The notes under the pieces: generated by a model
What the model was told of the DNA's origin: nothing
Databases searched by the model: none
The model's input: only the letters and a program-made list of their open reading frames with translations
In this document: piece after piece, positions 7,859 through 15,625 of the stretch
Layout of the letters: the number at the start of each line of letters is the position of its first letter
How positions within the stretch are numbered: position 1 is the first letter of the stretch
Source of the DNA: Chlorobiota bacterium
Lineage (GTDB): Bacteria; Bacteroidota; Ignavibacteria; Kapaibacteriales; NICIL-2
Assembly (NCBI GenBank): GCA_003695605.1
Contig: RFIK01000021.1
Coordinates: forward strand, 1-15,625
Direction: 5' to 3'
Length of the DNA: 15,625 nt
Made by a program: the position numbers and the translations under genes

Positions 7859-9145
7859 CTACCACTGGACATCGATCCCCAGCGACAGCAGCGACCATGA
7901 ACCGAGGTTGTAATCGAGGCAGAGTGTCACCGGTCCAATGCTCCGTGCGAGCCCAATCGTCCACTTGACATTCCGCACCGTCAGCGTTGCGATGCTCTCC
8001 TGCACGACGTCGTCACCGGGGTAGCCGTTTTCGGGGTCCCGCACGACGCTCCCATCGGGCAACACACGGAGTAAGCCAAGCTGGATCTGCACTTGCTGCG
8101 GTAGCGTGTAGCGATACGACGACCGCGCGCGCAATTGCTCATAGCCAATCCCCGTGTACACATCCACGATCCCCTCGAACCGCCGGCTCATGTGGATGTT
8201 TGCCAGCAAAAATTCCCCACGGGCTTCGAGCTGCGCGTTGGTCACGCCGACGCTCTTTCGCAGCAGTGTGCCTTGGTAGCCAACTTGCACTGCAATGTCA
8301 AAGAATGGATCGCGCAAATACTGCGAAATCGAATGCCGCAACCCAATCCCCCAGAACGAAAAGCGACCGATGTTCCGATCGAACACGACCGGAGGAATGT
8401 AGCGAACAAGAAGCTCTGTCCCTGCCAACGCACCGATCTCCAGTTGCGGTACTGCAGCGACGATGGTGTGCATGTTCTGCCCTGGTGGCAGTGACAGCGT
8501 CGCTGGGAGCTTCAAAATCAGACTATCCACCACTTGGCGTGTTGACTGCGGGAGAAGGTTGTAGAGCGTCGCGAACTCTGGATCGGTCTGAACAAGCTGT
8601 TGGAGATACTCGCGGTCAATCGTGATGTCGGTTGGGTCATTGCCAAAGACTGTCGGCGCAACCGGAGGGACGCGAACTCGCCCGGAATCTGCAGCTTTGT
8701 GGAAGAGCCGCTTGACCAGATCCACGGCTAAGCCGATTGTATCCCGCAGGACGATGGTGCCATTTTCGTAGCCGATATACTTGCCATATTCGACAGGCTG
8801 TGCAAGTGTTGGGAGTGTCGGTTGGTAGGTCCGCTGGTCGTCGCGGACAAAGCCGACCATCGTGTGGATACCGAACCGAAAGTACGGACGTCCGACACTC
8901 GACGGAATGGCTGCTTGCCGGAAAAACCGCGCGTTGCTCGTCGCGTTGACCGTCGTCACAAGCGGTTCCATGAACGGAATGCTATTGAGGTCGAAAAGCT
9001 CTTTGGAAAGCTTCCGCGTAACGATGACCGCGTTGGTATCGTAGGCACGAGGGTAGTTTTGCGCTGCAAGCTCAAGTCCGCAGAGCATTGCGCACAGGAG
9101 GAATCGCCAGTTGTTCACACTCCAGCTCTCACGATGATTCGACAT
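7859..9145 (-). CDS. exported beta-rich probable outer-membrane protein (DUF6588-like)
   Basis: A 428-residue exported protein. The N-terminus has a basic/polar stretch, a hydrophobic core (WRFLLCAMLCGLELA) and likely cleavage after Ala28 (LAA|QN). It is not a lipoprotein, as no lipobox fits Cys22. The mature part is beta-rich with repeated aromatic/Gly strands. It includes an early segment about zeros and positions typical of Bacteroidota barrel proteins (VGRPYFRFGIHTMVGFV, a P.L.....YPTLPTL-like stretch), and it ends SLGIDVQW with a terminal aromatic residue, as outer-membrane barrels do. It resembles what I recall of DUF6588 outer-membrane proteins, but I cannot confirm this. I chose the ATG at 9145 because it gives a clean signal peptide; the longer start at 9223 adds 26 residues overlapping the divergent gene. 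It is convergent with the TonB receptor gene and divergent from rfaE2. Function is unknown. Confidence 0.78.
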   Translation of the reverse strand: MSNHRESWSVNNWRFLLCAMLCGLELAAQNYPRAYDTNAVIVTRKLSKELFDLNSIPFMEPLVTTVNATSNARFFRQAAIPSSVGRPYFRFGIHTMVGFVRDDQRTYQPTLPTLAQPVEYGKYIGYENGTIVLRDTIGLAVDLVKRLFHKAADSGRVRVPPVAPTVFGNDPTDITIDREYLQQLVQTDPEFATLYNLLPQSTRQVVDSLILKLPATLSLPPGQNMHTIVAAVPQLEIGALAGTELLVRYIPPVVFDRNIGRFSFWGIGLRHSISQYLRDPFFDIAVQVGYQGTLLRKSVGVTNAQLEARGEFLLANIHMSRRFEGIVDVYTGIGYEQLRARSSYRYTLPQQVQIQLGLLRVLPDGSVVRDPENGYPGDDVVQESIATLTVRNVKWTIGLARSIGPVTLCLDYNLGSWSLLSLGIDVQW

Positions 9146-9240
9146 TGCAGTGACGTTCGTTTGCGTGCAATCTACAGCATCGCTGCTCGATGCAAGAACT
9201 GCGTCCCTGGGACTTCGTTTCACTGTACCGGCAAGCTGCG

Positions 9241-9708
9241 ATGATCATTACGCGCGAAGAGCTTCCCCACTACCTTGCAGCGCTCCGCGCCGAGGGAAAG
9301 CGGATCGTCTTCACCAACGGTTGCTTCGACATTCTCCACCGCGGGCACGTCGAGTATCTTTCGGCGGCACGGCAGCTTGGCGATGTGCTCATCGTCGGGC
9401 TCAACAGCGACGCTTCCGTCCGTCGTCTCAAAGGTCCGGAGCGACCCATCAACTCACAGGAGGATCGCGCTGCCGTGCTCGATGCACTGCGTGCAGTGGA
9501 CGCTGTCACCATCTTCGAGGAAGATACACCCGCAGAGCTCATTGCTACAGTTCAACCAGATGTCCTCGTCAAAGGCGGCGATTACACGGAAGCGACGGTC
9601 GTTGGCGCCGATCTTGTGCGTTCGCGGGGCGGGCGCGTGGTTATTGTACCGCTTGTGGAAGGCCGTTCGACGAGTGCAGTGATTGCACGCCTTCGAGGTT
9701 TGGCGTGA
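9241..9708 (+). CDS. rfaE2: D-glycero-beta-D-manno-heptose 1-phosphate adenylyltransferase
   Basis: A 155-residue stand-alone nucleotidyltransferase equal to the C-terminal half of bifunctional HldE/RfaE. It converts heptose 1-phosphate plus ATP to ADP-heptose for the LPS inner core. TNGCFDILHRGHVEYL (25-40) carries the HxGH nucleotide-binding motif (HRGH, 33-36). GLNSDASVRRLKGPERPIN, FEEDTP, DVLVKGGDYT and GRSTSAVI follow in the canonical order for this enzyme. The HldE kinase half is absent here, so a separate heptose 7-phosphate kinase should exist elsewhere. I chose the ATG at 9241 because the family begins near IITREEL. An in-frame ATG at 9190 would add 17 residues of no recognised homology; neither has a good ribosome-binding site. 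The last 68 bases overlap the convergent kinase gene. The family 9 glycosyltransferase in this window may use the product. Confidence 0.93.
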   Translation: MIITREELPHYLAALRAEGKRIVFTNGCFDILHRGHVEYLSAARQLGDVLIVGLNSDASVRRLKGPERPINSQEDRAAVLDALRAVDAVTIFEEDTPAELIATVQPDVLVKGGDYTEATVVGADLVRSRGGRVVIVPLVEGRSTSAVIARLRGLA

Positions 9709-10915
9709 CAAGCTCCTGCCCATACGGAACATGGAGGACAAAGCGTGTTCCTCGTGGGAAGCGGCGCTCATGCCAGAGCGCTCCCATCATAGTTTCCGCT
9801 GCGAGTTTTGCAAGCGGCAACCCAAGCCCTAACCCACGCTGAACACCGAGCGCCGTATGTGCCTTCCCTCGCTTGAACCAGGAGTAGAGGTGCTGCTCTT
9901 CCTCCGGATCAATACCGGGACCTTCATCGTCCACGGTCACAGAAATCGAGGATGCGTCAGCACTGGTAGCTATTGTCACTGCCGACCCCGGTGGTGAATA
10001 CCCAAACGCATTGGCGATGATCGTGCGGAGCGCAACGCGGAAGTTCTCTGGCAACATGATGGCATACTCGGGCAATCCAGCCAAGTGAAGCTGCAGTGAG
10101 TTCTGGCGATTGTACTCGTTCGCGCAGTACTGCGCGACATCGCGAATAATCGCCTCTGGCGAGACAAGCTGCGGTTTTTCGTGGAGCAATGCTGTATGGA
10201 GCTCGATCATCATCGCGATCGAGTCGAGATGCTTTTGCATGATGGCCAAGCTTTCCGTGATGCGCTGATGGATTTGGCTGCAGAGTTCCTCACGCTGGGC
10301 TGCACTGAGTTGATGTGCATAGCGCAACATTTCGACGTTCGACTGGATGACGGTCATCGGAGTGCGGAACTCATGGTTGATCAATGCAACGAGCGCTGCA
10401 CTCATTTGCCCGAAGTTTTGCTGCCGACGCAGTGCAGCGTGGAGCGCTTCGGTGCGTTGCGCCACCTGGGCTTCGAGCGAGCGCGTCAGATCCTCGAGCA
10501 CTGTGTTTTTTTCCGCAAGCAGCCGCTGGAGCGAGGAGAGCGTCGCATGTGTCCGCACCCGCGCAAGGAGCTCAGCGGTATTGAACGGTTTCGTTACGTA
10601 GTCCACCCCCCCAGCAGCAAAACCCCGCACCGTTGCGTCAGCGTCGTTGAGTGCTGTCAGGAAAATAACCGGAATCGCAGCAACGCGAGGATTCGCCTTG
10701 AGCTGCTGGCAGACCTCGAAACCGTTCATCCCGGGCATCATCACATCGAGCAAAATCACATCCGGCTCGACGAGCGGAATACGCTCGAGTGCTTCGGCAC
10801 CACTTGTAGCGAAGCTTACAACGAATCCCTCATCGCGCAGTGCTGTCGCAGCAACTTGGATGTTCTGCGGCACGTCATCGACAATGAAGACCGTCGGGCG
10901 AATCGAAGCCATCAT
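9641..10915 (-). CDS. response-regulator receiver / histidine kinase fusion (REC-HisKA-HATPase)
   Basis: A 424-residue cytoplasmic signalling protein. The N-terminal receiver domain (about 7-123) has the acidic pair IVDD at 11-14, the phospho-acceptor Asp57 (DVILLDVMMPG) and Lys109 (TKPF). A coiled-coil linker follows (about 128-165), then HisKA with the H-box His181 (INHEFRTPM) and an HATPase domain: N-box Asn302 (IIANAFGYSPPG), VDDEGPGID at 328-336 and GLGLGL at 361-366. There is no transmembrane segment and no DNA-binding output domain. The start ATG overlaps the stop of the upstream hybrid kinase as ATGA, so the two are translationally coupled and probably exchange phosphate through this receiver. 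A second ATG directly follows and could also be used. The last ~22 residues lie beyond the catalytic core, antisense to the end of rfaE2. Confidence 0.92.
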   Translation of the reverse strand: MMASIRPTVFIVDDVPQNIQVAATALRDEGFVVSFATSGAEALERIPLVEPDVILLDVMMPGMNGFEVCQQLKANPRVAAIPVIFLTALNDADATVRGFAAGGVDYVTKPFNTAELLARVRTHATLSSLQRLLAEKNTVLEDLTRSLEAQVAQRTEALHAALRRQQNFGQMSAALVALINHEFRTPMTVIQSNVEMLRYAHQLSAAQREELCSQIHQRITESLAIMQKHLDSIAMMIELHTALLHEKPQLVSPEAIIRDVAQYCANEYNRQNSLQLHLAGLPEYAIMLPENFRVALRTIIANAFGYSPPGSAVTIATSADASSISVTVDDEGPGIDPEEEQHLYSWFKRGKAHTALGVQRGLGLGLPLAKLAAETMMGALWHERRFPRGTRFVLHVPYGQELVTPNLEGVQSLHSSNGLPQAVQ

Positions 10916-13900
10916 GGCATAACCTTCGATGGTTGTTCTGTTCGTGTGAACTGGGCAAGTGCCGCAAAGCGCTCGAGCAGGCTTCGCAGTTTGGGAATGT
11001 CGAACTGCTCATAGGCAGCTTGCACTTGCTCACGATATCGGCGCACGGTGGCATGACTTGAGAGGGATTCTGCGCGCTCGAGCGCTGCAATGAACCGCTC
11101 GATGTCAGCACTGGAGAATCGCTCGATTGCAGCTTTCCACTCAGTTGCAGCGATTGATTCCAGGTGCGACCGTACTTGGTCATCGAGATCTGGCAACTGG
11201 TCGGGATCGTCCGGCTCATCCAGTGGCACTTGCCCGTCGCGCTGGTGGTACGGGAGGATTTTACATGTAGCGTGGAGAAACGCCTCGAGCGTCACTGGCT
11301 TGATGAGAACGCTGTCGAACAGCGCGGCGTGCTCTGGATTGGCAATCGGCGTAGCAGTAACTGCAACAAGCGGCAACGTGCGCCACCGCTCAGTCCCTCG
11401 GAGACTCCGCGCAAGATCAATGCCGCTGCGCTCGGGCATTTGAATGTCGGTAAACACTGCATGCGGCTCGACCGTAGTGATGAGCCGCTCTGCATCATCG
11501 GCAGACGCTGCTTCGTGCACCACTGCATCGTGATGCTCCAAGTACGAGCGGAGCAGCGCCCGATTGCTCTCGACGTCATCAACAACAACAACGACTGCTC
11601 CATCGAAGCTCACCTGCGGGAGCGCTCCTGATGATCGCTCGGGGATACCTTCGATCGAGGCTACCTGCATGCGAGGCAAGGTTACGGTGAAGACCGAGCC
11701 ACTTCCAACCGTGCTGCGGACGGTGATCTGGCCTCCCATCAGCTCCGTCAGTCGCTTGCAGATCGAAAGCCCTAACCCCGTACCGCCGTACTTGCGCGTG
11801 CTTTGTCCCTCGACCTGTTGGAATGCCTCGAAGATTGCATCGAGTTGGTCAGCAGGTATGCCGATGCCAGTATCTTCCACCTCGAAAATCAATCGCCAGG
11901 TGCCGTCCTCGTTCGGAGTGCCGAAGACACGGAGTGTCACCCACCCCCGATCGGTAAACTTGATTGCATTGCCGAGTAAGTTGAACAGGATTTGGCGCAT
12001 CCGGACGGTATCGAGCTCGATTGCCGTCGGGAGCGTTCCGATCAGCTCAGTGCGCAGTCCGATGCCCTTCGAGCTTGCACGCTCAGCAAGGAACATGCGC
12101 ACTTCCTCGATGAAGGTCTTCAACTCGGTCGGTTCGGGCGAAAGCCGCATCTTCCCCGCTTCGAGTTTCGATAGGTCGAGAATATCGTTGATAAGTTGGA
12201 GCAGTGTCCGCCCTCCGCTCTGAATTGCAGTGATGTACTCGCGCAGGAGTGGCTCAGTAACCGCTATTTCCAGGAGCGAGGCAAAGCCCAAGATCGCATT
12301 CATCGGCGTGCGGATTTCGTGGCTCATGTTCGCCAGAAACTCACTCTTGACACGGCTTGCCCGCAGGGCTTCTTCGCGGGTGCGGATGAGTTCCTGTTCT
12401 TGCACGTACTGCTCGGTGATATCCTGAACCGTCCCGCGAAGCAGAACGACCTTCCCTTTGCAGACAACCGGTTCACCCTGGCACTGCATCCACCGCACCT
12501 GGCCATCGCTCCGCACAATGCGATACCGCATCAAATAGCCCTGTTTGGATGTAATTGCCGTTTCGATGGTCTGGATCCAACGCCCCCTATCCTCAGGATG
12601 AATGTTCTGCTGGTATTGTCGGAGATTGACTGCTCCGACCGGCGGCGGAACACCGAGGATATTCCACAGCTCATTGGTTGCGGTCAGATGCTGGGTATCT
12701 GGCTCAATCTCCCAACTGGCCATGCGTGCCATACGTTGGGATTCTTCCAACAAGTGTTGGAGCTTCTGCTGCTGCCGTTGCTGCTCGACAAGGAGCGTTT
12801 CATCAACGACGATGCCGATAAGACTTCGCCCTTCGCCCGATGGAGAGTGTACGAGCGTCGCTACAGCACGGAAGTGCTTCCGCTCACCAGTGGGCGTGAA
12901 GAAATCGTAGGTAGCGACAAGCTGCCCTTGCCCCTGGCGGATCAACGTGCGAAGTTCCGAGAGCATGGCCCGCAGGTGTGTACGGTGGATCCCAAGCCTC
13001 CACTGGCGCAGAAGCGCTTTCCCCTCGACGCCCGGTGGGATCCCGTGGAGCAAGTACATTGTCTCGTCCCAGACTGGCTGCAACGTACGCAGTTCGATCT
13101 CCCAAACGCCGATTCCTGCGCCACGCGTCGCCAGTTGCATCCGCTGGTGGAGCCGCTCCCGTGCAGCTCGCTCCTCCATGAGGGTGGTGATGTCGTCGGT
13201 GACAAGGAGCAACTGCTCAACAGCGCGTCCATCACTGCTACGCTTGAACAGTGCCACCCGCGAATAATACCATCGCCAGCGCCCATCGCTGTCACTCATC
13301 CGGTAGAGGCAAGTCAAATTGCCACCTTCGTGGAGGATTGTTGAATCCTGGATGCAGTGTTCAAGCTGCTGGCGGTCTGCAGGGTGGAGTCGCTGGCAGA
13401 ACCCGTCGAAATCCAAGCGCGTCAGCTCAATCGGATTCCACCCAAGGACACGCGCATTGCCTGCATAGACGAACCGGCGCTTCTGCACATCGAAAATCAG
13501 CACTGCTTCGGGGATGGTCCGCATGATGCGGTCGAGCGTGTGGAGCACGCGGCGAATTTTCCGCTCCTGCCGTACCTGCTCGCTGATATCGCGAATGGAG
13601 AGGAGAATGTACCGCCGCCGTCCGAACGTTTCGATCGTTGCAGCAAGTTCAGCCGGAAACGGGCGTGTTGTGCGATGCACAAGGTGGAGGATCACACGTA
13701 CAGTCGTACTATTCCCCGCGGCGAGGAGTTGTCCAAGAAGATGTCCGATCGCTCGACGTTCTTCAGGATGCACAAGCGACCGCAGATGGCAGAGCTGCAG
13801 CTCTGGAGCATCGTAGCCGAGCACGTCCCGACATCGGGTGTTCGCATCGAGAATCGTCCCCTGCTCGGTCAAGATGAGCAAGCAATCAGGACTTTGCGAT

Positions 13901-14130
13901 AGCAACCGCTGAATAATCGCTGCCTGTTGGCTGGCACGCGTATACTTGCGCCAAAGCGCTACAAGCCCAACCGTGATGATAACGCTGAACACCGTCCCGA
14001 GCAGGCCACGGTGCTCAGCTGGTAAAAGTCCGATGGTGTAGAGTATCTTGGCAAGCCAGAGTAGAACGACGATGCTTGCAATCGCGACACCGAGGCTGAT
14101 GCGCTCACGCTTTGGTTCGGTCGAGATCAT
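10912..14130 (-). CDS. multi-PAS hybrid sensor histidine kinase
   Basis: A 1072-residue hybrid kinase. Two transmembrane helices (about 11-36 and 42-60) are joined by a very short turn, so there is no periplasmic sensor domain. Four PAS domains follow at about 75-185, 199-316, 329-447 and 459-573. HisKA has phospho-acceptor His604 (ANMSHEIRTPMNAILGF). HATPase (about 704-819) has Asn721 (LLGNAIKFTD), VEDTGIGIP and GGTGLGLSI. The receiver (about 845-959) has VVDD, phospho-acceptor Asp895 (VFTDIQMPE) and Lys944 (LIKP). An ~100-residue helical tail looks like the Hpt-like tails of similar kinases but shows no HxxKG phosphotransfer His. I chose the ATG at 14130, with GGAAGG just upstream; the longer start at 14193 adds 21 residues before the membrane helix. 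The stop overlaps the next kinase gene by ATGA. The stimulus is unknown but likely intracellular or in the membrane. Confidence 0.94.
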   Translation of the reverse strand: MISTEPKRERISLGVAIASIVVLLWLAKILYTIGLLPAEHRGLLGTVFSVIITVGLVALWRKYTRASQQAAIIQRLLSQSPDCLLILTEQGTILDANTRCRDVLGYDAPELQLCHLRSLVHPEERRAIGHLLGQLLAAGNSTTVRVILHLVHRTTRPFPAELAATIETFGRRRYILLSIRDISEQVRQERKIRRVLHTLDRIMRTIPEAVLIFDVQKRRFVYAGNARVLGWNPIELTRLDFDGFCQRLHPADRQQLEHCIQDSTILHEGGNLTCLYRMSDSDGRWRWYYSRVALFKRSSDGRAVEQLLLVTDDITTLMEERAARERLHQRMQLATRGAGIGVWEIELRTLQPVWDETMYLLHGIPPGVEGKALLRQWRLGIHRTHLRAMLSELRTLIRQGQGQLVATYDFFTPTGERKHFRAVATLVHSPSGEGRSLIGIVVDETLLVEQQRQQQKLQHLLEESQRMARMASWEIEPDTQHLTATNELWNILGVPPPVGAVNLRQYQQNIHPEDRGRWIQTIETAITSKQGYLMRYRIVRSDGQVRWMQCQGEPVVCKGKVVLLRGTVQDITEQYVQEQELIRTREEALRASRVKSEFLANMSHEIRTPMNAILGFASLLEIAVTEPLLREYITAIQSGGRTLLQLINDILDLSKLEAGKMRLSPEPTELKTFIEEVRMFLAERASSKGIGLRTELIGTLPTAIELDTVRMRQILFNLLGNAIKFTDRGWVTLRVFGTPNEDGTWRLIFEVEDTGIGIPADQLDAIFEAFQQVEGQSTRKYGGTGLGLSICKRLTELMGGQITVRSTVGSGSVFTVTLPRMQVASIEGIPERSSGALPQVSFDGAVVVVVDDVESNRALLRSYLEHHDAVVHEAASADDAERLITTVEPHAVFTDIQMPERSGIDLARSLRGTERWRTLPLVAVTATPIANPEHAALFDSVLIKPVTLEAFLHATCKILPYHQRDGQVPLDEPDDPDQLPDLDDQVRSHLESIAATEWKAAIERFSSADIERFIAALERAESLSSHATVRRYREQVQAAYEQFDIPKLRSLLERFAALAQFTRTEQPSKVMP

Positions 14131-14296
14131 GTCTGCCTTCCAAATGACCGTTGCTGTGCGCAATGCCGCACATTCCAAAGCACTTATCGGCACAAGAGCG
14201 GCAGACTGAAGAAGCCCGACCAGTCGAGCGGGTACCTTTTTCCCTCTATGATGTAGTTCAACATCCCTCGAATCGGCATGGACGTTCCCTCACACT

Positions 14297-15274
14297 CTAC
14301 GCACTGAGCACCGCCTCAATGGCGCGCGCAACGGAGTGGACTGGAAGTGCATCAATCGGTGAGCATGCGAGCACAATCGTGCGTTCTCCCAGTGGCCGCC
14401 AGCGCGCCGGACTCTGCGCTGGCGGTTCGGCTGGAAACAGCCCCACGACGGCCCGACCCAATGCAGCAGCGATATGGAGCACACCAGTCGAATTTGCCAC
14501 AACGACGGCAGCCCGCTCGAGCAGCGCAATGAGCTGCGTAAGCTGAAGTTTACCGCAAAAGTTGACCGCCGAAGGCACAGCGTCGGCAATTGCTGCGCAG
14601 AGTCTACCCTCTGACGTGGTTCCTGTCACGACGATTCGGACGTCGGGACGCTCCCGTGCGAGCATCATCGCCAACGCAGGGAACTTCTCCCACCGTGGCG
14701 CAGAACCACGCCCACCTGGATGCAACACAAGGAACGGCTCTTCGATACCAGCACCTGCAAGGAGCGCCGACACTTCCGTGCGCACCGAATTGGGAACACA
14801 TGGACGGAGAAGTTCTACGCGGTATCGTTTGCCGGTGATGTATTCGAGCATGCGGACGTTGTACTCGGCTTCGTGGTACTCCGCCGTATGGCGGTGGTCG
14901 GGGATACGCACCGAGTAGAGCGGACTCCACCACCGATAGCGCGTCCCAACGCGGAGCGGCACGCCTGCGCACCATGCCTGCCAGGCTTCGTCGGCTCGCG
15001 CTCGCGGGAAAAAGAGCGCATCGAATCGCTCATGCCGGAGCACACGTTCGAGCGGGATTTGGTCCACAAAATAGCAGCGATCAACGTCCGGCGCCCACTC
15101 AGCGAGCGGGGCAGTGCGGCTATGCGCGATGAGGACAATTGTTGCCAACGGGTACTCTTGGCGCAACGCTCTCACCAACGGAAGCGTCAGCACCATATCG
15201 CCCAAGTGATCAGTGCGTACCACACCAATCGTGCGTGCATCGGCAAGGATGCGCCGTGCATGCTCTCGGCGCAT
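14297..15274 (-). CDS. glycosyltransferase family 9 (LPS heptosyltransferase-like)
   Basis: A 325-residue GT9-family enzyme, the family that transfers heptose from ADP-heptose to the LPS core. The N-terminal motif VVRTDHLGDMVLTLPL carries the catalytic-type Asp26. The donor-binding half has HPGGRGSAPRWEKFP (from residue 185, with Lys197) and ANSTGVLHIAAALGRAVVGLFP (NSTG 261-264, His267), the hallmark of the family. In classic WaaC/WaaF the first residue of that motif is Asp (DTG or DSG); Asn here is a common variant. There is no signal or transmembrane segment, so it should act at the inner face of the cytoplasmic membrane. I chose the ATG at 15274, five bases after the miaB stop; the AGGGTAGG run spanning the miaB stop can serve as ribosome-binding site. 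The acceptor sugar and exact step are not determined. The stand-alone rfaE2 in this window fits a heptose role. Confidence 0.9.
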   Translation of the reverse strand: MRREHARRILADARTIGVVRTDHLGDMVLTLPLVRALRQEYPLATIVLIAHSRTAPLAEWAPDVDRCYFVDQIPLERVLRHERFDALFFPRARADEAWQAWCAGVPLRVGTRYRWWSPLYSVRIPDHRHTAEYHEAEYNVRMLEYITGKRYRVELLRPCVPNSVRTEVSALLAGAGIEEPFLVLHPGGRGSAPRWEKFPALAMMLARERPDVRIVVTGTTSEGRLCAAIADAVPSAVNFCGKLQLTQLIALLERAAVVVANSTGVLHIAAALGRAVVGLFPAEPPAQSPARWRPLGERTIVLACSPIDALPVHSVARAIEAVLSA

Positions 15275-15279
15275 GGCGC

Positions 15280-15625
15280 CTACCCTGCGACGACTGTCCC
15301 GAAGAGCGTTGCGCTGGTGGCACGCTCGATCAGCACCTGAATACAATCGCCAACAACGTAGCTATGCTCAGTCCCAACGTGCGGGAAAATCACGACCTTG
15401 TTCGTATCGGTTCGCCCCTGCCACTGTGCCGGATCGCGTTTGCTGGGACCTTCGACAAGTACTTCGAACGTTTTCCCGATTTCGGTCTGATTGATCTCCC
15501 ACGAAATCTGCTGTTGGAGCTCGATAACTTCCTCGAGCCGCTGGGCTTTCACCTCCGCAGGAACGTCGTCGCCCATCTTCCACGCCTTGGTGTTTTCCCG
15601 CGGCGAGTACTTGAACATGTATGCA
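15280..15625 (-). CDS. miaB: tRNA-i6A37 methylthiotransferase MiaB, C-terminal part
   Basis: Only the last 114 residues are in the window; the frame runs off the right edge (AYMFKYSPRENTKAWK...). FKYSPRENTKAWKMGDDVP is the end of the radical-SAM core region typical of MiaB. The remainder, with VLVEGPSKRDP and QGRTDTNKVVIFP, is the TRAM RNA-binding domain ending at VIERATSATLFG-like strands. MiaB adds a methylthio group at position 2 of N6-isopentenyl-adenosine 37 in tRNAs reading UNN codons, using two iron-sulfur clusters. The cluster-binding cysteines lie outside the window and cannot be checked. The TAG stop is five bases upstream of the glycosyltransferase ATG, so the two genes are co-transcribed; there is no obvious functional link. 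A related methylthiotransferase (MtaB or RimO) is less likely, given the QGRTDTNK segment. Confidence 0.92.
   Translation of the reverse strand, partial: AYMFKYSPRENTKAWKMGDDVPAEVKAQRLEEVIELQQQISWEINQTEIGKTFEVLVEGPSKRDPAQWQGRTDTNKVVIFPHVGTEHSYVVGDCIQVLIERATSATLFGTVVAG

Noticed and set aside
12196..13344. 382-codon plus-strand open frame inside the hybrid kinase gene
   Set aside because: It lies fully opposite well-conserved PAS and HisKA coding sequence and shows no recognisable motif; a shadow frame.
14215..14230. Second copy of the TetR-like site (CCGACCAGTCGAGCG) upstream of the hybrid kinase
   Set aside because: It shares the GACCAGTC core and 13 of 18 positions, but the outer half-sites are lost and the symmetry is poor; most likely chance.
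14210..14241. Hairpin plus T-run (CCCG...CGGG then CCTTTTT) between the glycosyltransferase and the hybrid kinase genes
   Set aside because: The stem is only four pairs with a ten-base loop, and the T-run faces the plus strand, where no gene ends. It is not a credible terminator for the minus-strand genes.

Overview
The window looks like ordinary chromosome from a free-living Gram-negative member of the Bacteroidota/Chlorobiota lineage, close to Ignavibacteria or Kapabacteria. This rests on recognised protein style, not on a database search. The OmpA-type protein has the barrel / OmpA-like / beta-sandwich / OmpA-like layout I associate with that group. The MiaB tail carries the Bacteroidota/Chlorobiota-style QGRTDTNK segment. 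The TonB receptor begins with a carboxypeptidase-regulatory-like domain, and a Bacteroidetes-type serine palmitoyltransferase-like enzyme is present. By eye the DNA is moderately GC-rich and fairly uniform. I saw no IS element, tRNA, rRNA, CRISPR array or phage gene.

Layout: (1) 1-1761 (+), 5'-truncated OmpA-family outer-membrane protein. (2) 1758-4305 (-), a likely operon read as serine palmitoyltransferase-like enzyme, small outer-membrane barrel, YgjP-type metallopeptidase; its last stop codon interlocks with the OmpA stop. (3) 4585-7752 (+), a TetR regulator with a palindromic putative operator just upstream, followed 24 nt later by a TonB-dependent receptor that ends in a strong hairpin terminator (7786-7821). 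(4) 7859-9145 (-), a large exported beta-rich protein, divergent from (5) 9241-9708 (+), a stand-alone heptose-1-phosphate adenylyltransferase (rfaE2). (6) 9641-14130 (-), a four-PAS hybrid histidine kinase translationally coupled by ATGA to a REC-histidine kinase protein whose tail runs 68 nt antisense into rfaE2. (7) 14297-15625 (-), the 3' end of miaB and a family 9 glycosyltransferase five bases downstream.

The common theme is the cell envelope: outer-membrane proteins, sphingolipid-type lipid synthesis, ADP-heptose supply and heptosyl transfer for LPS, and a TonB uptake gene under probable TetR control. The two-kinase phosphorelay is the main signalling element. It has no visible periplasmic sensor and no output domain, so its target lies elsewhere.

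No gap between genes exceeds 300 bases. The largest are 4306-4584 (divergent promoter region with the TetR operator), 14131-14296 (nothing clear), 2403-2511 (one possible promoter element) and 7753-7858 (terminator). I found no clearly new biological system. The most useful leads are the TetR operator, the antisense gene overlap, the output-less kinase pair, and the sphingolipid enzyme/barrel/peptidase gene trio.
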